Shown here: positions 10,501-23,920 of the stretch, piece by piece
Layout: every line of letters begins with the position of its first letter
How positions within the stretch are numbered: position 1 is the stretch's first letter
Source: Archivesica marissinica
Lineage: Eukaryota > Mollusca > Bivalvia > Venerida > Vesicomyidae
Direction: 5' to 3'
Length of the DNA: 64,000 nucleotides
Assembly (NCBI GenBank): GCA_014843695.1
Contig: CM026390.1
Span: 6,209,301-6,273,300 of the forward strand
Translations under genes and position numbers: made by a program
Notes under the pieces: model-generated
Seen by the model: only the letters and a program-made list of their open reading frames with translations
What the model was told of the DNA's origin: nothing
Database searches by the model: none

Positions 10501-13500
10501 TCATGGAATACTACAGATCATATATCAACAGTAGGTCAAGGAATACTACAGATCATATATCAACAATCCGGTCATGGAATACTACAGATCATATATCAAC
10601 AGTCCGGTCATGGAATACTATAGATCATATATCAACAGTCCGGTCATGGAATACTACAGATCATATATCAACAGTAGTCATGGAATACTACAGATCATAT
10701 ATCAACAGTAGGTCATGGAATACTACAGATCATATATCAACAGTAGGTCATGGAATACTACAGATCATATATCAACAGTAGGTCATGGAATACTACAGAT
10801 CATATATCAACAGTAGGTCATGGAATACTACAGATCATATATCAACAGTAGGTCATGGAATACTACAGATCATATATCAACAGTAGGTCATGGAATACTA
10901 CAGATCATATATCAACAGTAGGTCATGGAATACTACAGATCATATATCAACAGTAGGTCATGGAATACTACAGATCATATATCAACAGTAGGTCATGGAA
11001 TACTACAGATCATATATCAACAGTAGGTCATGGAATACTACAGATCATATATCAACAGTAGGTCATGGAATACTACAGATCATATATCAACAGTAGGTCA
11101 TGGAATACTATAGATCATATATCAACAATCCGGTCATGGAATACTACAGATCATATATCAACAATAGGTCAAGGAATACTATAGATCATATATCAACAAT
11201 CCGGTCATGGAATACTACAGATCATATATCAACAATAGGTCAAGGAATACTACAGATCATATATCAACAGTAGGTCATGGAATACTACAGATCATATATC
11301 AACAATAGGTCATGGAATACTACAGATCATATATCAACAGTCCAGTCATGGAATAATATAGATCATATATCAACAATAGGTCATGGAATACTACAGATCA
11401 TATATCAACAGTCCGGTCATGGAATACTACAGATCATATATCAACAGTCCAGTCATGGAATACTATAGATCATATATCAACAATAGGTCATGGAATACTA
11501 CAGATCATATATCAACAGTCCGGTCATGGAATACTACAGATCATATATCAACAGTCCGGTCATGGAATACTATAGATCATATATCAACAGTCAGGTCATG
11601 GAATACAATAGATCATATATCAACAGTCAGGTCATGGAATACTATAGATCATATATCAACAGTCAGGTCATGGAATACTATAGATCATATATCAACAGTC
11701 AGGTCATGGAATACTACAATCATATATCAACAGTCAAGTCATGGAATACTACAGATCATATATCAACAGTCAGGTCATGGAATACTACAGATCATATATC
11801 AACAGTCAGGTCATGGAATACTACAGATCATATATCAACAGTAGGTCATGGAATACTATAGATCATATATCAACAATCCGGTCATGGAATACTATAGATC
11901 ATATATCAACAGTCCGGTCATGGAATACTATAGATCATACATCAACAGTCCGGTCATGGAATACTACAGATCATATATCAACAGTCCAGTCATGGAATAC
12001 TATAGATCATATATCAACAGTCCGGTCATGGAATACTATAGATCATATATCAACAGTAGGTCATGGAATACTACAGATCATATATCAACAGTAGGTCATG
12101 GAATACTATAGATCATATATAAACAGTAGGTCATGGAATACTACAGATCATATATCAACAGTCCGGTCATGGAATACTATAGATCATATATCAACAGTAG
12201 GTCATGGAATACTATAGATCATATATCAACAGTCCGGTCATGGAATACTATAGATCATATATCAACAGTCCGGTCATGGAATACTACAATCATATATCAA
12301 CAGTCCGGTCATGGAATACTATAGATCATATATCAACAGTCAGGTCATGGAATACTACAGATCATATATCAACAGTCGGTCATGGAATACTACAGATCAT
12401 ATATCAACAGTCCGGTCATGGAATACTATAGATCATATATCAACAGTGGTCATGGAATACTACAGATCATATATCAACAGTGGTCATGGAATACTATAGA
12501 TCATATATGTGGTTGGTTGTTTTCAACAGTCGGTCATGGATACTAAGATCATATATCAACAGTAGGTCATGGAATACTATAGATCATATATCAACAGTCC
12601 GGTCATGGAATACTATAGATCATATATCAACAGTCCGGTCATGGAATACTACAATCATATATCAACAGTCCGGTCATGGAATAATATAGATCATATATCA
12701 ACAGTCAGGTCATGGAATACTACAGATCATATATCAACAGTCAGGTCATGGAATACTACAGATCATATATCAACAGTCCGGTCATGGAATACTATAGATC
12801 ATATATCAACAGTCCGGTCATGGAATACTATAGATCATATATCAACAGTCCGGTCATGGAATACTATAGATCATATATCAACAGTCCGGTCATGGAATAC
12901 TATAGATCATATATCAACAGTCAGGTCATGGGATATTACAGATCATATATCAACAGTCCGGTCATGGAATACTATAGATCATATATCAACAGTCAGGTCA
13001 TGGAATACTATAGATCATATATCAACAGTAGGTCATGGAATACTACAGATCATATATCAACAGTCCGGTCATGGAATACTATAGATCATATATCAACAAT
13101 AGGTCATGGAATACTATAGATCATATATCAACAGTAGGTCATGGAATACTACAGATCATATATCAACAGTAGGTCATGGAATACTACAGATCATATATCA
13201 ACAGTAGGTCATGGAATACTATAGATCATATATAAACAGTAGGTCATGGAATACTACAGATCATATATCAACAGTCCGGTCATGGAATACTATAGATCAT
13301 ATATCAACAGTCCGGTCATGGAATACTACAGATCATATATCAACAGTCCGGTCATGGAATACTATAGATCATATATCAACAGTCCGGTCATGGAATACTA
13401 TAGATCATATATCAACAATAGGTCATGGAATACTATAGATCATATATCAACAATAGGTCATGGAATACTATAGATCATATATCAACAGTAGGTCATGGAA

Positions 13501-13650
13501 TACTATAGATCATATATCAACAGTCCGGTTATGGAATACTACAGATCATATATCAACAGTCCGGTCATGGAATACTATAGATCATATATCAACAGTAGGT
13601 CATGGAATACTATAGATCATATATCAACAGTCCGGTCATGGAATACTACA
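7506..13650. repeat. 35/36-bp tandem array, about 170 copies
   Basis: Units read CATGGAATACTACAGATCAT plus ATATCAACAGTCCGGT (36 bp) or ATATCAACAGTAGGT (35 bp), with common C/T variation in CTACAG or CTATAG. The array abuts the PARN acceptor, starting 12 bp from the exon end at 7494. A block of about 250 bp with a distinctive run of variants at 9861-10110 recurs at 11101-11350, giving a higher-order period of 1,240 bp. Many overlapping open frames of 60-327 codons are artefacts of the units. Confidence 0.97.
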
Positions 13651-13659
13651 AATCATATG

Positions 13660-13900
13660 AAGCATGGACAAGGGATATGTTATAAAAATGTTCAAATGGC
13701 CATAAATCCGCACAAAAACCTCATCCAACCGGAATGGGATTATAATATGCACAGCTTGACATCATGCTTCCTGTCAAGTTTGGTGAAAATTCAACACAGG
13801 GGTTATGGAGATGAAGTGCAAAGAAGCTTACGCAGACAGACAGACAGACAGATGGCAGAGGCAAAAACATTATGTCTCCCCAAATATGTAAAACATTCCT
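13660..13900 (+). mobile_element. Dispersed repeat carrying a (CAGA)n stretch
   Basis: This unclassified sequence contains GGGGTTATGGAGATGAAGTG, (CAGA)n, then GGCAAAAACATTATGTCT. An inverted relative lies at 58137-58330 (on that minus strand: GGGGTTATGGAGATAAAGCG and GCAAAAACAATGTGTCTTC), so it is a dispersed family. Its internal CAGACAGACAGACAG stands right beside the large CAGA-rich array that follows and could have seeded it. Confidence 0.6.
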
Positions 13901-13982
13901 GTTGGCAACCATAGTCAGCAGGTACCTGTCCATAGTTCTATATAAATAATAGAACCTGGCCTTGGTGCTTCCTCCGAGGTCA

Positions 13983-16900
13983 CAGACAGGTACATACATA
14001 CAGTTTCTCCTGTCATACTTGACAGACAGATAGACAGACAGGTGCATACATACAGTTTCTCCTGTCATACTTGACAGACAGATAGACAGAAGGTACATAC
14101 ATACAGTTTCTACTGTCATACTTGACAGACAGATAGACAGAAGGTACATACATACAGTTTCTACTGTCATACTTGACAGACAGATAGACAGACAGGTACA
14201 TACATACAGTTTCTCCTGTCATACTTGACAGACAGATAGACAGGTACATACATACAGTTTCTCCTGTCATACTTGACAGACAGATAGACACAGACAGGTA
14301 TATACATACAGTTTCTCCTGTCATACTTGACAGACAGATAGACAGAAGGTACATACATACAGTTTCTACTGTCATACTTGACAGACAGACAGATAGACAG
14401 AAGGTACATACATACAGTTTCTACTGTCATACTTGACAGACAGATAGACAGAAGGTACATACATACAGTTTCTACTGTCATACTTGACAGACAGATAGAC
14501 AGAAGGTACATACATACAGTTTCTACTGTCATACTTGACAGACAGATAGACAGAAGGTACATACATACAGTTTCTACTGTCATACTTGACAGACAGATAG
14601 ACAGACAGGTACATACATACAGTTTCTCCTGTCATACTTGACAGACAGATAGACAGGTACATACATACAGTTTCTCCTGTCATACTTGACAGACAGATAG
14701 ACACAGACAGGTATATACATACAGTTTCTCCTGTCATACTTGACAGACAGATAGACAGACAGGTGCATACATACAGTTTCTCTTGTCATACTTGACAGAC
14801 AGATAGACAGGTACATACATACAGTTTATCCTGTCATACTTGACAGATAGACAGACAGGTACATACATACAGTTTCTCCTGTCATACTTGACAGACAGAT
14901 AGACAGACAGGTACATACATACAGTTTCTCCTGTCATACTTGACAGACAGATAGACAGGTACATACATACAGTTTCTCCTGTCATACTTGACAGATAGAC
15001 AGGTACATACATACAGTTTCTCCTGTCATACTTGACAGACAGATAGACAGACAGGTACATACATACAGTTTCTCCTGTCATACTTGACAGACTGATAGAC
15101 AGACAGGTACATACATACAGTTTCTCCTGTCATACTTGACAGACCGATAGACAGACAGGTACATACATACAGTTTCTCCTGTCAAACTTTACAGACCGAT
15201 AAATAGACGGGTACATACATACAGTTTCTCCTGTCATACTTGACAGACAGACAGATAGACAGACAGGTACATACATACAGTTTCTCCTGTCATACTTGAC
15301 AGACAGACAGATAGACAGACAGGTACATACATACAGTTTCTCCTGTCATACTTGACATACCGATAGACAGACAGGTACATACATACAGTTTCTCCTATCA
15401 AACTTTACAGACCGATAAATAGACGGGTACATACATACAGTTTCTCCTGTCATACTTGACAGACAGACAGATAGACAGACAGGTACATACATACAGTTTC
15501 TCCTGTCATACTTGACAGACAAACAGATAGACAGACAGGTACATACATACAGTTTCTCCTGTCATACTTGACAGACAGATAGACAGACAGGTGCATACAT
15601 ACAGTTTCTCCTGTCATACTTAACAGACAGATAGACAGACAGGTACATACATACAGTTTCTTCTGTCATACTTGACAGACAGATAGACAGACATGTACAT
15701 ACATACAGTTTCTCCTGTCATACTTGACAGACAGATAGGTACATACATACAGTTTCTCCTGTCATACTTGACAGACAGATAGACAGATAGACAGGTACAT
15801 ACATACAGTTTCTCCTGTCATACTTGACAGATAGACAGGTACATACATACAGTTTCTCCTGTCATACTTGACAGACAGATAGACAGACAGGTACATACAT
15901 ACAGTTTCTCCTGTCATACTTGACAGACAGATAGACAGACAGACAGGTACATACATACAGTTTCTCCTGTCATACTTGACAGACTGATAGACAGACAGGT
16001 ACATACATACAGTTTCTCCTGTCATACTTGACAGACCGATAGACAGACAGGTACATACATACAGTTTCTCCTGTCAAACTTTACAGACCGATAAATAGAC
16101 GGGTACATACATACAGTTTCTCCTGTCATACTTGACAGACAGACAGATAGACAGACAGGTACATACATACAGTTTCTCCTGTCATACTTGACAGACAGAC
16201 AGACAGATAGACAGACAGGTACATACATACAGTTTCTACTGTCATACTTGACAGACAGATAGACAGACAGGTGCATACATACAGTTTCTCCTGTCATACT
16301 TGACAGACAGATAGACAGACAGGTACATACATACAGTTTCTTCTGTCATACTTGACAGACAGATAGACAGACAGGTACATACATACAGTTTCTCCTGTCA
16401 TACTTGACAGACAGATAGGTACATACATACAGTTTCTCCTGTCATACTTGACAAACAGACAGATAGACAGGTACATACATACAGTTTCTCCTGTCATACT
16501 TGACAGACAGATAGACAGACAGGTGCATACATACAGTTTCTCCTGTCATACTTGACAGACAGATAGACAGACAGGTGCATACATACAGTTTCTTATGTCA
16601 TACTTGACAGATACATACATACAGTTTCTCCTGTCATACTTGACAGACAGGTACATACATACAGTTTCTCCTGTCATACTTGACAGACGGATAGACAGAC
16701 AGGTACACACATACAGTTTCTCTTGTCATACTTGACAGACAGATAGACAGGTACATACATACAGTTTCTCTTGTCATACTTGACCGACAGACAGATAGAC
16801 AGGTACATACATACAGTTTCTCCTGTCATACTTGACGGACAGACAGATAGACAGGTACATACATACAGTTTCTCCTGTCATACTTGACCGACAGACAGAT

Positions 16901-19900
16901 AGACAGGTACATACATACAGTTTCTCCTGTCATGCTTGACAGACAGATAGACAGACAGGTGCATACATACAGTTTCTCCTGTCATACTTGACAGACAGAC
17001 AGACAGGTACATACATACAGTTTCTCCTGTCATATTTGACAGACAGACAGACAGGTACATACATACAGTTTCTTCTGACATACTTGACAGACAGACAGAC
17101 AGACAAGTACATACATACAGTTTCTTCTGACATACTTGACAGACAGACAGACAGGTGCATACATACAGTTTCTCCTGTCATACTTGACAGACAGACAGAC
17201 AGACAGACAGGTACATACATACAGTTTCTCCTGTCATACTTGACAGACAGACAGACAGGTACATACATACAGTTTCTCCTGTCATACTTGACAGACAGAC
17301 AGACAGGTACATACATACAGTTTCTCCTGTCATACTTGACAGACAGACAGACAGACAGGTACATACATACAGTTTCTTCTGACATACTTGACAGACAGAC
17401 AGACAGACAGACAAGTACATACATACAGTTTCTTCTGACATACTTGACAGACAGACAGACAGGTGCATACATACAGTTTCTCCTGTCATACTTGACAGAC
17501 AGACAGACAGACAGGTACATACATACAGTTTCTCCTGTCATACTTGACAGACAGACAGACAGGTACATACATACAGTTTCTCCTGTCATACTTGACAGAC
17601 AGACAGATAGACAGGTACATACATACAGTTTCTCCTGTCATCCTGTCATACTTGACAGACAGACAGACAGATAGACAGGTACATACATACAGTTTCTCCT
17701 GTCATACTTGACAGACAGACAGACAGACAGGTACATACATACAGTTTCTACTGTCATACTTGACAGACAGATAGACAGACAGGTACATACATACAGTTTC
17801 TCCTGTCATCCTGTCATACTTGACAGACAGACAGATAGACAGACAGGTGCATATATACAGTTTCTTCTGTCATACTTGACAGACAGACAGATAGACAGGT
17901 ACATACATACAGTTTCTCTGTCATACTTGACAGACAGATAGACAGACAGGTGCATACATACAGTTTCTCCTGTCATACTTAACAGACAGATAGACAGACA
18001 GGTACATACATACAGTTTCTTCTGTCATACTTGACAGACAGATAGACAGACATGTACATACATACAGTTTCTCCTGTCATACTTGACAGACAGATAGGTA
18101 CATACATACAGTTTCTCCTGTCATACTTGACAGACAGATAGACAGATAGACAGGTACATACATACAGTTTCTCCTGTCATACTTGACAGATAGACAGGTA
18201 CATACATACAGTTTCTCCTGTCATACTTGACAGACAGATAGACAGACAGGTACATACATACAGTTTCTCCTGTCATACTTGACAGACAGATAGACAGACA
18301 GACAGGTACATACATACAGTTTCTCCTGTCATACTTGACAGACTGATAGACAGACAGGTACATACATACAGTTTCTCCTGTCATACTTGACAGACCGATA
18401 GACAGACAGGTACATACATACAGTTTCTCCTGTCAAACTTTACAGACCGATAAATAGACGGGTACATACATACAGTTTCTCCTGTCATACTTGACAGACA
18501 GACAGATAGACAGACAGGTACATACATACAGTTTCTCCTGTCATACTTGACAGACAGACAGACAGATAGACAGACAGGTACATACATACAGTTTCTACTG
18601 TCATACTTGACAGACAGATAGACAGACAGGTGCATACATACAGTTTCTCCTGTCATACTTGACAGACAGATAGACAGACAGGTACATACATACAGTTTCT
18701 TCTGTCATACTTGACAGACAGATAGACAGACAGGTACATACATACAGTTTCTCCTGTCATACTTGACAGACAGATAGGTACATACATACAGTTTCTCCTG
18801 TCATACTTGACAAACAGACAGATAGACAGGTACATACATACAGTTTCTCCTGTCATACTTGACAGACAGATAGACAGACAGGTGCATACATACAGTTTCT
18901 CCTGTCATACTTGACAGACAGATAGACAGACAGGTGCATACATACAGTTTCTTATGTCATACTTGACAGATACATACATACAGTTTCTCCTGTCATACTT
19001 GACAGACAGGTACATACATACAGTTTCTCCTGTCATACTTGACAGACGGATAGACAGACAGGTACACACATACAGTTTCTCTTGTCATACTTGACAGACA
19101 GATAGACAGGTACATACATACAGTTTCTCTTGTCATACTTGACCGACAGACAGATAGACAGGTACATACATACAGTTTCTCCTGTCATACTTGACGGACA
19201 GACAGATAGACAGGTACATACATACAGTTTCTCCTGTCATACTTGACCGACAGACAGATAGACAGGTACATACATACAGTTTCTCCTGTCATGCTTGACA
19301 GACAGATAGACAGACAGGTGCATACATACAGTTTCTCCTGTCATACTTGACAGACAGACAGACAGGTACATACATACAGTTTCTCCTGTCATATTTGACA
19401 GACAGACAGACAGGTACATACATACAGTTTCTTCTGACATACTTGACAGACAGACAGACAGACAAGTACATACATACAGTTTCTTCTGACATACTTGACA
19501 GACAGACAGACAGGTGCATACATACAGTTTCTCCTGTCATACTTGACAGACAGACAGACAGACAGACAGGACAGGTACATACATACAGTTTCTCCTGTCA
19601 TACTTGACAGACAGACAGACAGGTACATACATACAGTTTCTCCTGTCATACTTGACAGACAGACAGACAGGTACATACATACAGTTTCTCCTGTCATACT
19701 TGACAGACAGACAGACAGACAGGTACATACATACAGTTTCTTCTGACATACTTGACAGACAGACAGACAGACAGACAAGTACATACATACAGTTTCTTCT
19801 GACATACTTGACAGACAGACAGACAGGTGCATACATACAGTTTCTCCTGTCATACTTGACAGACAGACAGACAGACAGGTACATACATACAGTTTCTCCT

Positions 19901-20670
19901 GTCATACTTGACAGACAGACAGACAGGTACATACATACAGTTTCTCCTGTCATACTTGACAGACAGACAGATAGACAGGTACATACATACAGTTTCTCCT
20001 GTCATCCTGTCATACTTGACAGACAGACAGACAGATAGACAGGTACATACATACAGTTTCTCCTGTCATACTTGACAGACAGACAGACAGACAGGTACAT
20101 ACATACAGTTTCTACTGTCATACTTGACAGACAGATAGACAGACAGGTACATACATACAGTTTCTCCTGTCATCCTGTCATACTTGACAGACAGACAGAT
20201 AGACAGACAGGTGCATATATACAGTTTCTTCTGTCATACTTGACAGACAGACAGATAGACAGGTACATACATACAGTTTCTCTGTCATACTTGACAGACA
20301 GATAGACAGACAGGTGCATACATACAGTTTCTCCTGTCATACTTGACAGACAGACAGGTACATACATACAGTTTCTCCTGTCATACTTGACAGACAGACA
20401 GATAGACAGACGGGTGCATACATACAGTTTCTCCTGTCATACTTGGCAGACAGACAGACAGGTACATACATACAGTTTCTCCTGTCATACTTGACAGACA
20501 GACAGATAGACAGATAGGTACATACATACAGTTTCTCCTGTCATACTTGACAGATAGACAGATAGACAGACAGGTGCATACATACAGTTTCTCCTGTCAT
20601 ACTTGACAGACAGACATATAGACAGACAGGTGCATACATACAGTTTCTCCTGTCATACTTGACAGACAGA
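13983..20670. repeat. About 52-bp CAGA-rich minisatellite (roughly 125 copies)
   Basis: Units combine a fixed part (GTACATACATACAGTTTCTC, CTGTCATACTTGA) with a variable run of CAGA/TAGA tetranucleotides, so unit length drifts from about 35 to 65 bp. Changes in the tetranucleotide run define local families, such as units with CAAACTTTACAGACCGATAA at 15181, 15396, 16074 and 18433. It ends 17 bp from the PARN splice donor at 20687. On the minus strand each unit has CTGTCAAGTATGACAGGA, which matches the real donor region CTGTCAGGTATGTTAGGA at 15 of 18 bases. Confidence 0.95.
15560..20282. repeat. 2.36-kb tandem duplication inside the CAGA array
   Basis: Rare landmarks recur at a constant offset: TACTTAACAG at 15621 and 17980, and TTCTTATGTCATACTTG at 16591 and 18950, both 2,359 bp apart. 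Copy 1 is about 15560-17918 and copy 2 about 17919-20282. They appear nearly identical; one tetranucleotide slippage near 19568 (GACAGGACAGG) shifts the offset by a few bases. Either this is a very recent duplication or an assembly duplication. Confidence 0.88.
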
Positions 20671-20686
20671 TTTGTTCCTAACATAC

Positions 20687-20768
20687 CTGACAGGTAAATC
20701 GAACATCTGGGGCTGCTCTGGAAAATGGTCGCGGAAATATGTAGAAGTTAAAAGGCTTGGCAACATAT
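20687..20768 (-). CDS. PARN: PARN exon (nuclease domain, FNFY-FP motif)
   Basis: The 82-nt exon encodes YVAKPFNFYIFPRPFSRAAP, then DVRFTCQ. It aligns with human PARN [20 protein letters not shown]. The acceptor GATGCTTTCAG precedes 20768 and the donor GTATGTTAGG follows 20687. Its first base completes the codon left by the exon at 23580, and it ends in phase 0 before SSSMNFL at 7494. The following intron is 13.2 kb and is almost wholly tandem repeat. Confidence 0.96.
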
Positions 20769-20879
20769 CTGAAAGCATCAACATCAACTGTCACACAAAT
20801 ACAATACACGAATACATGTGTGAGACACCAATATAAATCTCTTTACAAAATTAAAACACTATACTTAATTCCCCAGTCT

Positions 20880-21135
20880 TAATGACACTACCCAAAAGCA
20901 TAGACATCTTTATAAATACACTGTACTATATGCCCAGTCTTAATGGGACCTCCCTAGATGATACACATCTTTACAAATACACTGTACTTATATGCCTAGT
21001 CTTAATGGGACCTCCCTAGATGATACACATCTTTACAAATACACTGTACTATATGCCCAGTCTTAATGGGACATCCCTAGATGATACACATCTTTACAAA
21101 TACACTGTACTTATATGCATAGTCTTAATGGGATC
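20880..21135. repeat. 62-bp tandem array (about 4 copies)
   Basis: The unit contains CTTTACAAATACACTGTACT and GTCTTAATGGGACCTCCCTA. Copies differ by A/T changes and one short deletion (CTGTACTATATGC or CTGTACTTATATGC). It merges into the next array through the shared ACACTGTAC motif. Confidence 0.88.
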
Positions 21136-21144
21136 TCACTATAA

Positions 21145-21735
21145 TCATGTTTACTATACACTGTACATGGAACTAAACATGTTTACTATACACTGTACAT
21201 GGAACTAAACATGTTTACTATACACTGTACATGGAACTAAGCATGTTTACTATACACTGTTTGTACATAGAACTAAACATGTTTACTATACACTGTTTGT
21301 ACATGGAACTAAGCATGTTTACTATACACTGTTTGTACATAGAACTAAGAATGTTTACTATACACTGTTTGTACATAGAACTAAGCATGTTTACTATACA
21401 CTGTTTGTACATGGAACTAAGAATGTTTACTATACACTGTACATGGAACTAAGCATGTTTACTATACACTGTTTGTGCATGGAACTAAGCATGTTTACTA
21501 TACACTGTTTGTACATGGAACTAAACATGTTTACTATACACTGTACATGGAACTAAGCATGTTTACAATACACTGTACATGGAACTAAGCATGTTTACTA
21601 TACACTGTTTGTACATAGAACTAAGCATGTTTACTATACACTGTTTGTACATAGAACTAAACATGTTTACTATACACTGTTTGTACATGGAACTAAACAT
21701 GTTTACTATACACTGTTTGTACATGGAACTAAGCA
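21145..21735. repeat. 32/36-bp tandem array
   Basis: About 17 units of GTTTACTATACACTGTACAT plus GGAACTAAACAT. A 4-bp insertion (TTGT after CACTG) makes the 36-bp form. ACACTGTAC is shared with the neighbouring 62-bp unit, suggesting one array arose from the other. It lies in the PARN intron 20769-23579. Confidence 0.9.
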
Positions 21736-21799
21736 CATCTATATACATATTCAGATTGGCATTACATCTGTTCCATTGCAAGGTTTATGTCAATGTGGT

Positions 21800-23503
21800 T
21801 TTATCAAAGTCCCTACTAGAGTGTAAATATCTCTGTGTATTAGAACGAGGTCCCTATTACTGTGTACATATATGTCTGTGTATTAGAACGAATTCCCTAC
21901 TAGAGTGTACATATATGTCTGTGTATTAGAACGAAGTCCCTACTAGAGTGTACATATATGTCTGTGTATTAGAACGAAGTCCCTACTAGAGTGTACATAT
22001 ATGTCTGTGTATTAGAACAAAGTCCCTACTTGAGTGTACATATATGTCTGTGTATTAGAACGAGGTCCCTACTAGAGTGTACATATATGTCTGTGTATTA
22101 GAACGAAGTCCCTACTTGAGTGTACATATATGTCTGTGTATTAGAACAAAGTCCCTACTAGAGTGTACATATATGTCTGTGTATTAGAACAAAGTCCCTA
22201 CGTAGCATGTACATATATGTATGTGTATTAGAACGAAGTCCCTACTAGAGTGTACATATATGTCTGTGTATTAGAACAAAGTCCCTACATAGCATGTACA
22301 TATATGTCTGTGTATTAGAATGAGGTCCCTACTTGAGTGTACATATATGTCTGTGTATTAGAACGACGTCCCTACTAGAGTGTACATATATGTCTGTGTA
22401 TTAGAACGAGGTCCCTACTAACATGTACATATATGGCTCTGTATTAGAACGAGGTCCCTACTAGAGTGTACATATATGTATGTGTATTAGAACGAAGTCC
22501 CTACTAGAGTGTACATATATGTCTGTGTATTAGAACGAAGTCCCTACTTGAGTGTACATATATGTCTGTGTATTAGAATGAGGTCCCTACTAGAGTGTAC
22601 ATATATGTCTGTGTATTAGAACGAAGTCCCTACTTGAGTGTACATATATGTCTGTGTATTAGAATGAGGTCCCTACTAGAGTGTACATATATGTCTGTGT
22701 ATTAGAACGAAGTCCCTACTTGAGTGTACATATATGTCTGTGTATTAGAACGAAGTCCCTACTTGAGTGTACATATATGTCTGTGTATTAGAACAAGGTC
22801 CCTATTTGAGTGTACATATATGTATGTGTATTAGAACGAAGTCCCTACTTGAGTGTACATATATGTATGTGTATTAGAATGAGGTCCCTACTAGAGTGTA
22901 CATATATGTCTGTGTATTAGAACAAGGTCCCTATTTGAGTGTACATATATGTCTGTGTATTAGAACGAAGTCCCTACTTGAGTGTACATATATGTCTGTG
23001 TATTAGAATGAGGTCCCTACTAGAGTGTACATATATGTATGTGTATTAGAACGAAGTCCCTACTTGAGTGTACATATATGTCTGTGTATTAGAACGAAGT
23101 CCCTACTTGAGTGTACATATATGTCTGTGTATTAGATCAAAGGTCCCTACTTGAGTGTACATATATGTCTGTGTATTAGAACGAAGTCCCTACTTGAGTG
23201 TACATATATGTCTGTGTATTAGAACGAGGTCCCTACTACTGTGTACATATATGGCTGTTTATTAGAACGAGGTCCCTACTAGAGTGTATATATATGTCTG
23301 TGTATTAGAACAAAGTCCCTACTAGAGTGTACATATATGTCTGTGTATTAGAACGAAGTCCCTACTTGAGTGTACTTATATGTCTGTGTATTAGAACGAA
23401 GTCCCTACTTGAGTGTACATATATGTCTGTGTATTAGAACGAAGTCCCTACTTGAGTGTACATATATGTCTGTGTATTAGAACGAGGTCCCTACTAGAGT
23501 GGA
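21800..23503. repeat. 43-bp tandem array (about 39 copies)
   Basis: The unit reads ACATATATGTCTGTGTATTA plus GAACGAAGTCCCTACTAGAG and TGT. Variable sites include AGAG/TGAG, CGAAG/CAAAG/CGAGG and GTCTG/GTATG. It lies in the PARN intron and ends about 75 bp from the donor at 23580. Confidence 0.95.
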
Positions 23504-23579
23504 ATATATCTTTAAACTAATAATATTTTAGTCAAAGTATAAAGCTGAGTAACAAATTGTTATAGAAATAAAGACTTAC

Positions 23580-23647
23580 TGTTTTGTATTTCCATCATAT
23601 CTGAATGCACAAAGACCAAACTGTGTCAACAGAAAACTCCCAGAACC
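23580..23647 (-). CDS. PARN: PARN exon (nuclease domain, QFGLC motif)
   Basis: The 68-nt exon encodes GSGSFLLTQFGLCAFRYDGN then TKQ. It matches PARN around FLLFQFGLCTFKYD. The acceptor TTGTTTTTCAG precedes 23647 and the donor GTAAGTC follows 23580. It ends with two bases completed by A at 20768, giving GNTKQYVAKPFNFY across the junction. This is the most 5' PARN exon I can find. The upstream exon(s), with the start codon and the first catalytic Asp/Glu pair, must lie to the right, possibly in or beyond the N gap. Confidence 0.94.
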
Positions 23648-23689
23648 CTGAAAAACAACAAACAAATATATCCTTAACTTACACAAGCA

Positions 23690-23860
23690 TCACAAGGTCG
23701 TGCATCACAAGGTCGTGTATCACAAGGTCGTGTATCACAAGGTTGTGCATCACAGTCGTGCATCACAAGGTCGTGCATCACAAGGTCGTGTATCACAAGG
23801 TCGTGCATCACAAGGTCGTGCATCACAAAGTCGTGCATCACAAGGTCGTGCATCACATTG
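23690..23860. repeat. 15-bp tandem array
   Basis: About eleven copies of CACAAGGTCGTGCAT, with one copy losing four bases near 23750. The minus-strand reading gives short MHDLV repeats that I regard as noise. It lies about 43 bp upstream of the PARN acceptor at 23647. Confidence 0.9.
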
Positions 23861-23920
23861 TTTGTGCCCATAGCTGGATACAGTCGAAATGTTACAGCGA
23901 CAACTTCTTGTGATGATGGG

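Noticed and set aside
7372..13914. Frames with MEYYRSYINSPV repeats (up to 327 codons)
   Set aside because: Translation of the 36-bp array; interrupted wherever 35-bp units occur, and not continuous with a gene.
13721..20367. Many 60-228-codon frames reading [16 protein letters not shown] or TDRQTDRYIHTVS
   Set aside because: CAGA-rich minisatellite translated in different frames on both strands.
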